Below, piece by piece: positions 58,919 to 64,000 of a DNA stretch of 64,000 bases. Source of the DNA: Aurantiochytrium sp. KH105. Taxonomy: Eukaryota; Sar; Bigyra; Thraustochytrida; Thraustochytriidae. A program made the translations under genes and the position numbers. The number at the start of each line of letters is the position of its first letter. Position 1 is the stretch's first letter. The stretch is taken from assembly GCA_003116975.1 (NCBI GenBank), contig BGKB01000118.1:62001-126000 (forward strand), in the 5' to 3' direction. The notes beneath the pieces were generated by a model. The model was not told the origin of the DNA. It searched no databases and saw only the letters and a list, made by a program, of their open reading frames with translations.

Positions 58919-61900
58919 ATGGAGCAGGAGACCATGGGCGCCGGCGAGGCGGGCGAGACGGCGCACGCCCACGCGCACGCGCACGCGCACGCGGGGGGCG
59001 GGCCCGGGGCGACGCCCGTGAGGAGGAGGAAGAGAGACATGATCAAACGCGCGCTCACGTTCGGGCTGGCCCGCAACAACTCGAGCGCAGACCATGGCGG
59101 CGGCGGCGGCGCCTCCTCGGCCGCCGCTGCCGGCGAGGGCGAAAAGACACACATGTCGCCTTTCCAGGCGAGGCGAAGGATGTCAGACTCGGGGAGCGAA
59201 GACCTGCCCGCGCGCAAGGGACACACAGACTCATCCGCGCATATTGCAGAAAGCATACACACCGGAGTGCCCTTCAAGCGGGCGGCATCAACCTCGGCAC
59301 TCCATCTGGGGGTCGGCCGGATGGCCGCCAGCCGCTCGCGCGAAGCCGCCGGCGCTGGCAATGGGTCCGGGCGTCCTGGAGCAGCCGAAACTTCTCCTGG
59401 CTCTTCGTCGTTTTTTCTCAATGCCGGGCCCGGAGCGGCCTCGAAATCAAAAGCCTCTCTGCATCCCACGTCCGTACCTCCTTCCTCGGCTTCGTCGTCG
59501 TCCGTGTCCGGGCAGAGCCATGGCGACCGCCGACTGCACAACGAAAGCCATAACAATAAGGCTGCCATCAACAGCTCGGGCGGCGCAGCGGAATGTAAGA
59601 CTTGTACACACGGTGAAGACTTTTACGCCACCGCGGGGCCTACCGCTGTTTTTGCGCAAACCCTCCCCGGCGACGACGACTTTGAGCTCCTCGTCGACCC
59701 AATCCCCCCCTCAAATCGGAGCTCGCTCGTTGGCCTCTCTCAGACCTGGAGAAACATGCGCGCCGACCGCAAGGAAGGCGAACCCGGAATGCAGATTCTG
59801 TACGGCAGCTTGGCGTTTCTCATCAAATTCGTTGTCGGTTCCCGCGGATACGGGTATTGGGACGCCTTTCTTACCACTTATTGGCAATTTTCGACGCCCT
59901 CCGAAGTGCTCGACTTGTTGCAAAAGTTTATTGCTGGGAACGACCCCTGCAAGGAGTCTTTCTCGGGCAGATCTCTTTACGTAATGTACCCTTCCGACGA
60001 CGGCATAATGGCAGTCGTCTCGCATCATGAGCGAGACGTGGCGCCGTCGCTGTCGACAGAGGGCTCGATGACGGTGGCATCGGTTGCATCGTCGAACGAA
60101 GACAAAGACCACCTGTCTTCTACGACCGATGCTGCTAATGCTGATGCAAATGCAAATGCTAATGCTGCTAATGCTGATGCAAATGCAAATGCTAATGCTG
60201 ATGCTAATGCTAATGCTAATGCTGCTGATGCTAATGCAAATGCTAATGCTGCTGCTGCAGCGCCGCCGCCGCCAACTTCTTCTGACGGACCTTCCAAAAA
60301 ATCTCCTCCTTCTCCTCCTTCTCCCCGGAAGGAGTCCGAGTCCTTGCGTCGCATATTCAAGGAGCTCGGCCTCGACGCGGACACCGAGACATTGCAGCGC
60401 AACGCGCATGCATTCTTGTGCTCGTGGATGCGGCAGGAGGGAGGTAACAATGTACTCACCGAGACGGAAGCCCAGCTTGCCACCGAACTCATGGCGGCCA
60501 TGGACGAGTGGGAGGGGCAGCACCAGCATCACGAGGACGATTCCGCCCTTGAAGATGGTCAGAGACGTCAATCAGAGCAACATTTGTCCATGCTGCCGCG
60601 TCCAGGCTTGCACGAAAGCGACGACGTCGGCCTCATGACAAGCACGAGTAATTTGAGCAGAAGCACAAGTGGAAATAGCAGCGGCAACCTCGCGGGAGAG
60701 GCGCACGATGCTGGAATGACCACTGCAGATCCGCCGGGCGTTTCTGGTCACCTACGTAAAGCAGCTTCCGAAACGGCGCGCAGCGGCGCCTCCGCGTTGC
60801 CGCGACATGTAACTCTACGAAGCTGCCATACAGCCGGCAGCAATGGAAGCAATGGTCCTGCCGGGGACGAGGACCAGGACCAGGACCATGCGATGAATGC
60901 TCAGGGCCGCTTGGGATCAGGAGTACCAGTAGTAGCAGCAGCAGCAACTACAGCAGCTCAAGGAGACGAGGACGCGGTCCCGCCTCCACGGGCAAGCAGC
61001 GCGGCGATTGGCTTTGCGGGCCTCCGCGTGAATACAGATGCCCAGATGCATCCTCGCACAGAACAGTACTTGCGTGCGCAGAAAATCTCAAATGGTGCGG
61101 GGTCTGGATCGCCCGAAGAGTCCCCGCGTGTCCGTCGTTCGTCACCTCTGTTGACGCCGCGGTCGACTGGAACTCCGCGCTCCGGTCCAAGTTCAGGGAC
61201 CGGAACAGGGACGGGCACGGGGGCTCTCTCGGCGCTCACGCCGACTATCTCGGCGCCAGCCCACTCGTCATCGTCGTCTTCAATCACCTCGACACTTTCT
61301 TCCACTGTGCAACGCAAAGCGCACAAGAAATCGTTCACGCTTGATTTTGGCGGAACTAGCAGCGGAGGGCGATCACCGTCCTCGTTCAACAAGGTGGGTG
61401 CGCGCGCACGCAGCCTCAGTCACGGGTGGAAGAAGAAGCGGGCCGCGGACTCTGTGTCCTCCGAAGAAGGTGGCGTGAGCATGAGTTCGCCGGCCGCGCA
61501 TCGTGGTCACGGCGGCGACGCCGAGCTCGAAGGCATCACGCCAAGTGCGTTGGCACACTACTTGACGTGGCAGCTCTACGACGACGCATACCGGCTAGTG
61601 GAGGCGCGAGACCTCGTGACAAAGGAGGCGCGAGACAAGTCGATTGCCGTGCAGCGCATGATTGACCTCTTTGACACATATGCGTGGTGGGCGCTCACCT
61701 ACATTCTGAACCGACACATTGTGGTTGTTGAGCGTGTGAACCGTTTGCTGTTTTTTGTCGACGTGGCGACGGAATGCCGAAAGCTCAACAACTTTCACGC
61801 GTTTTTCGGCCTCGTTGCTGGGTTGTCGCAGCCCATGTTGCAATGGTTATGGGACTTTTTGAGCAGTAAGGAGAAGGGTCACCTTGAAAATCTCAAGCGT

Positions 61901-62584
61901 GCGGTGCGAAGCAAGGGTGATTACCTTGTGTATCGCGCAGACTTGAGCAAGGCAGCGAACAAGAGTCACATTCCCTTTCTTGGGCTAACGACGCGGCTCT
62001 TGTACCCGCTAGAGCACAATATTCCCTTTGTCTCGCCGGAGCGGAAGCGCATGATCAACTTTTCGCGCTGCGTGTCGCTCCAAAATACCATTGACGACTT
62101 TTTGCGAGGCCAACTTCCAGGCTTTGAGCTCGACGGTGTCTTCATGATGGCCACCGTCGACGGCGTGGATGCCAAGGTAAGTCGAGCCGTGACTGCAGGT
62201 TCGACAGACTCGTCAACCGACATCGTGTCGGACGAAAGTTCGAGCGTGATGCTGGCAAGCGGGACTTCTGTCTTTGGGAGCCCGCTCAGGCGAGCCTGGT
62301 TGCCTTCGGAGGTGGAGAGCGTTGGGTCCCGAGAAGGGTCCGGACCTCGTTTGCCCGTTGTTGTGCCCAAGTCACGCGGAGGCAGTTTTGGGGGTTCTTC
62401 AGCCTCGATTCTTGCCAACTCTACTTGCGTACGTCTCAACTTTGACGACTCGATCATCAATGTGGTGTGCCGAGGCATGCGCCGAGCGCGCTCGAAGGAG
62501 CGTCTGGAAAAAATATCCGCTCACCTGAAACAGCGTCTCCACGAGGACCTCGTCGAGACGCTCGAGCACTCGGGTTTTATGTGA
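58919..62584 (+). CDS. Ras guanine nucleotide exchange factor (REM plus CDC25 domains)
   Basis: A 1221-residue protein from the ATG at 58919. The first 280 residues are disordered, including an Ala-His alternating run near residues 13-22. A RasGEF N-terminal (REM) domain lies at about 285-385 (LAFLIKFVVGSRGYGYWDAFLTTYWQF, then LDLLQKF). It is interrupted by an Ala-Asn/Ala-Asp repeat at about 404-447 and resumes at about 460-530. After 330 disordered Ser/Gly-rich residues comes the catalytic CDC25 domain at about 873-1095: TWQLYDDAYRLVEARDL, LTYILN, VDVATECRKLNNFHAFFGLVAGL, PFLGLTTRLL, then FSRCVSLQNTIDDFL. It should activate a Ras-family GTPase at membranes. A Ser-rich insert follows the catalytic core before a short final helix. 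Confidence 0.9.
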   Translation: MEQETMGAGEAGETAHAHAHAHAHAGGGPGATPVRRRKRDMIKRALTFGLARNNSSADHGGGGGASSAAAAGEGEKTHMSPFQARRRMSDSGSEDLPARKGHTDSSAHIAESIHTGVPFKRAASTSALHLGVGRMAASRSREAAGAGNGSGRPGAAETSPGSSSFFLNAGPGAASKSKASLHPTSVPPSSASSSSVSGQSHGDRRLHNESHNNKAAINSSGGAAECKTCTHGEDFYATAGPTAVFAQTLPGDDDFELLVDPIPPSNRSSLVGLSQTWRNMRADRKEGEPGMQILYGSLAFLIKFVVGSRGYGYWDAFLTTYWQFSTPSEVLDLLQKFIAGNDPCKESFSGRSLYVMYPSDDGIMAVVSHHERDVAPSLSTEGSMTVASVASSNEDKDHLSSTTDAANADANANANAANADANANANADANANANAADANANANAAAAAPPPPTSSDGPSKKSPPSPPSPRKESESLRRIFKELGLDADTETLQRNAHAFLCSWMRQEGGNNVLTETEAQLATELMAAMDEWEGQHQHHEDDSALEDGQRRQSEQHLSMLPRPGLHESDDVGLMTSTSNLSRSTSGNSSGNLAGEAHDAGMTTADPPGVSGHLRKAASETARSGASALPRHVTLRSCHTAGSNGSNGPAGDEDQDQDHAMNAQGRLGSGVPVVAAAATTAAQGDEDAVPPPRASSAAIGFAGLRVNTDAQMHPRTEQYLRAQKISNGAGSGSPEESPRVRRSSPLLTPRSTGTPRSGPSSGTGTGTGTGALSALTPTISAPAHSSSSSSITSTLSSTVQRKAHKKSFTLDFGGTSSGGRSPSSFNKVGARARSLSHGWKKKRAADSVSSEEGGVSMSSPAAHRGHGGDAELEGITPSALAHYLTWQLYDDAYRLVEARDLVTKEARDKSIAVQRMIDLFDTYAWWALTYILNRHIVVVERVNRLLFFVDVATECRKLNNFHAFFGLVAGLSQPMLQWLWDFLSSKEKGHLENLKRAVRSKGDYLVYRADLSKAANKSHIPFLGLTTRLLYPLEHNIPFVSPERKRMINFSRCVSLQNTIDDFLRGQLPGFELDGVFMMATVDGVDAKVSRAVTAGSTDSSTDIVSDESSSVMLASGTSVFGSPLRRAWLPSEVESVGSREGSGPRLPVVVPKSRGGSFGGSSASILANSTCVRLNFDDSIINVVCRGMRRARSKERLEKISAHLKQRLHEDLVETLEHSGFM
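60128..60256. repeat. In-frame GCTAATGCAAATGC-type repeat encoding Ala-Asn/Ala-Asp
   Basis: Imperfect 6-bp units (GCTAAT, GCAAAT, GCTGAT) repeated about 20 times inside the Ras GEF coding sequence, arranged in longer near-repeats of about 36 bp. The reading frame is preserved. Confidence 0.9.
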
Positions 62585-62807
62585 ATTTGATTTTACTTTC
62601 TTTTTTTCTCTTCATGTCCTTGTTGTGAATTTTTTCTTTGACCCATGAGAACAGAACGGGCGATCTGATTCCTGCCACGGTGCAAACCGTTGCCTTGTTG
62701 GCTTTATCTCGCAAGCGAGTCAGTCAGTAAGGAAAATTGTGCTTTACCCTATTCTTCTTTTTTCAATGATATACAGATTTGACAAGAGCAGGAGGCTCTT
62801 GCACACC

Positions 62808-63563
62808 TCAGTTGAAGTGAATCATGCTTCGTCGGTGCTTGCGATCTTCAGAGGAGCAGGAAGAGGAGGAATGAAATGTTTGGCGACTCGAATCAGGCGA
62901 CTTTGGTACCTCCTGGGCTTTCTCTGCCTCCGGGCAACAATAATGCTCGGCACAAGTAGGCTGATAGGACTCTGCACCTCCGACGAGGACTTGGTTTGCG
63001 CTATGAACGATTCGGGATGTAAAGGGTGCCGCGGCGCCGCAAATGTGACATTGTGCTGCGAGTGTTTCAACGCTGGTAGGGTCTGCGCGATCTGCAAGGT
63101 CGAGCATACGTCCGAAAGGGTTCTTGCGAAAATCAAGGTCTAGTCCAGCTACAATAAGAGCATGGTGTTGCTCCGCACGGACAATGCGGTCGTGGAGGCG
63201 AAGGAGATCATCGCCAAAGAATTGGCCCTCGTCGACAGCGACCAAAAGGTTTTGATGGCCAGGAAGCTCAAGGTCGTCCAGTGAGGCGAACGCGTGCACA
63301 TCGGAGGTTCTACGCTTGCCCGTGTGCGTGGACACGGCAGAGAGTGAGCCGGCGCGCAGGTCCTCACTCCACTTTGCTACGAGACAGCGTCCAAATTGGG
63401 GTTCGAGGTCCTCGAGGAGCTGCAGAAGACGAGAGGTTTTGCCAGAAAACATGGGCCCCATGATCACGCGCAGACGTGGCGCCGCCTGCAGCTGCTGCAG
63501 GCGTGCGTCCTGCCTTACGTTCCGGGCGAGGCTTGCGCCCACGCGCCCAATCATCCCCGTCAT
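62808..63563 (-). CDS. TK1: Thymidine kinase (TK1-like, type II)
   Basis: A 251-residue protein taken from the ATG at 63563; the frame continues upstream to at least 63602 without an ATG, so a 5' exon is possible. Walker A is GPMFSGKT (36-43) and Walker B is VDEGQFF. Zinc-ribbon Cys pairs appear as CHICG and CAEHYCC. It phosphorylates thymidine to dTMP for the salvage pathway. The loop before CHICG and the VSTHTGKR segment fit TK1-type enzymes. The first 30 residues are Arg-rich (RVGASLARNVRQDARL), which could be a short mitochondrial presequence. The last 30 residues are Ser/His-rich and non-conserved. It is convergent with the Ras GEF gene, with 223 nt between stop codons. Confidence 0.9.
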   Translation of the reverse strand: MTGMIGRVGASLARNVRQDARLQQLQAAPRLRVIMGPMFSGKTSRLLQLLEDLEPQFGRCLVAKWSEDLRAGSLSAVSTHTGKRRTSDVHAFASLDDLELPGHQNLLVAVDEGQFFGDDLLRLHDRIVRAEQHHALIVAGLDLDFRKNPFGRMLDLADRADPTSVETLAAQCHICGAAAPFTSRIVHSANQVLVGGAESYQPTCAEHYCCPEAEKAQEVPKSPDSSRQTFHSSSSCSSEDRKHRRSMIHFN

Positions 63564-64000
63564 GACCTTGCGGGCCTTGGGTCCTCCGATCGCTTGGCGC
63601 ACGGGGCAACGCTATGGAAATTGGATTGGTCGTTAGCCTTTCGAGCACGCACGCACTGCAAGCACGAGAGTGTTAGGTAAGGCTTAGTAGACTCCTATGC
63701 GCCTCGGTGCTAGTGAACAAGCCTAGAATAAGCCTCAACCAAAAAGCACGAATGTGCACAATCAGTCTATCACTAGAATGTTCGACTCGGCTTGGTTCCA
63801 GCGAGCAACAGCTGGCAGACGAACAGCTATCGGAGAGCCCAAAGAGAGAAAAGAATCACGCAATCTTCTTGTCTTGACCGAAATCGAAAGGCGTGTCTCG
63901 AGAGCAAATTAGTCTCTGTTTCAAGACCTGAACAGGGAGGTTATGGCTGCAAGTTTTCGGAGCTTGTCTTTTTCTCAAAAGTAGCAACCAACCATCCGCA
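63564..64000. other. Right-edge region upstream of thymidine kinase
   Basis: About 440 nt. It includes possible 5' coding or untranslated sequence of thymidine kinase (in-frame, ATG-less until 63563) and otherwise no open frame of note. A minus-strand AG at about 63613 could be a splice acceptor for an upstream exon, but I could not find a matching donor with confidence. Confidence 0.4.

Noticed and set aside
58117-59571. Minus-strand open frame of about 484 codons over the Ras GEF 5' end
   Set aside because: It is antisense to a supported gene, translates a CCAT repeat as a WMDG-type run, and has no recognisable domain.

Overview
This is a eukaryotic nuclear window, about 64 kb, moderately GC-rich, with about 25 protein genes and very few introns. 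The gene set mixes flagellar (DRC9/IQCG), spliceosomal (SNRNP40), nucleolar (DDX51-like, NOM1/Sgd1-like), ER and endosomal (HRD1, ERGIC3, VPS25) and signalling genes (Ras GEF, SH2, NEK-like kinase, bZIP). Together with the compact layout, sparse short introns (69, 76 and 92 nt), many Gln/Ser/Asp homopolymers and a bZIP lacking the invariant Asn, this fits a flagellated stramenopile. A labyrinthulomycete (thraustochytrid-like) is my best guess. That is inference: no rRNA or marker gene is present.

Layout. 1-7.1 kb: a partial diflavin reductase with three tandem flavodoxin domains (-), a PX-domain protein (+), and a small probable mitochondrial protein (-). 7.1-18 kb: a NEK-like kinase (+), DRC9 in three exons (-), a GH20-like protein whose catalytic Asp-Glu is replaced (+), a two-exon nitronate monooxygenase (+) and an HSL-type alpha/beta hydrolase (-). 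18.9-28.5 kb: a hypothetical protein (-), a tetraspanin (+), a DUF202 membrane protein (-), a membrane protein that looks like a divergent pentameric ligand-gated channel (+), and a Strawberry notch helicase (-). 29-44.2 kb: SNRNP40 (+), a polyQ bZIP (-), a giant IQ/EF-hand/WW/LRR/ubiquitin-like scaffold (+), and a convergent nucleolar pair, DDX51-like (+) and NOM1-like (-). 45.6-63.6 kb: a SAM-domain membrane protein (+), an SH2-TPR protein (-), HRD1 (+), VPS25 (-), ERGIC3 (+), a Ras GEF (+) and thymidine kinase (-).

Organisation. Neighbouring genes alternate strand almost throughout, giving divergent pairs over short shared promoters (as little as about 230 nt for VPS25/ERGIC3) and convergent pairs with 140-230 nt between stop codons. 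Longer intergenic stretches hold only simple repeats and conflicting low-complexity open frames. No CRISPR, transposon, tRNA or rRNA was recognised. The items most worth a second look are the triple-flavodoxin reductase, the apparent GH20 pseudoenzyme, the channel-like protein, the giant multidomain scaffold, the Ile-for-Asn bZIP, the SH2-TPR protein, and the PDZ-like and SUMO/PCNA-motif-like tail of the Strawberry notch protein.
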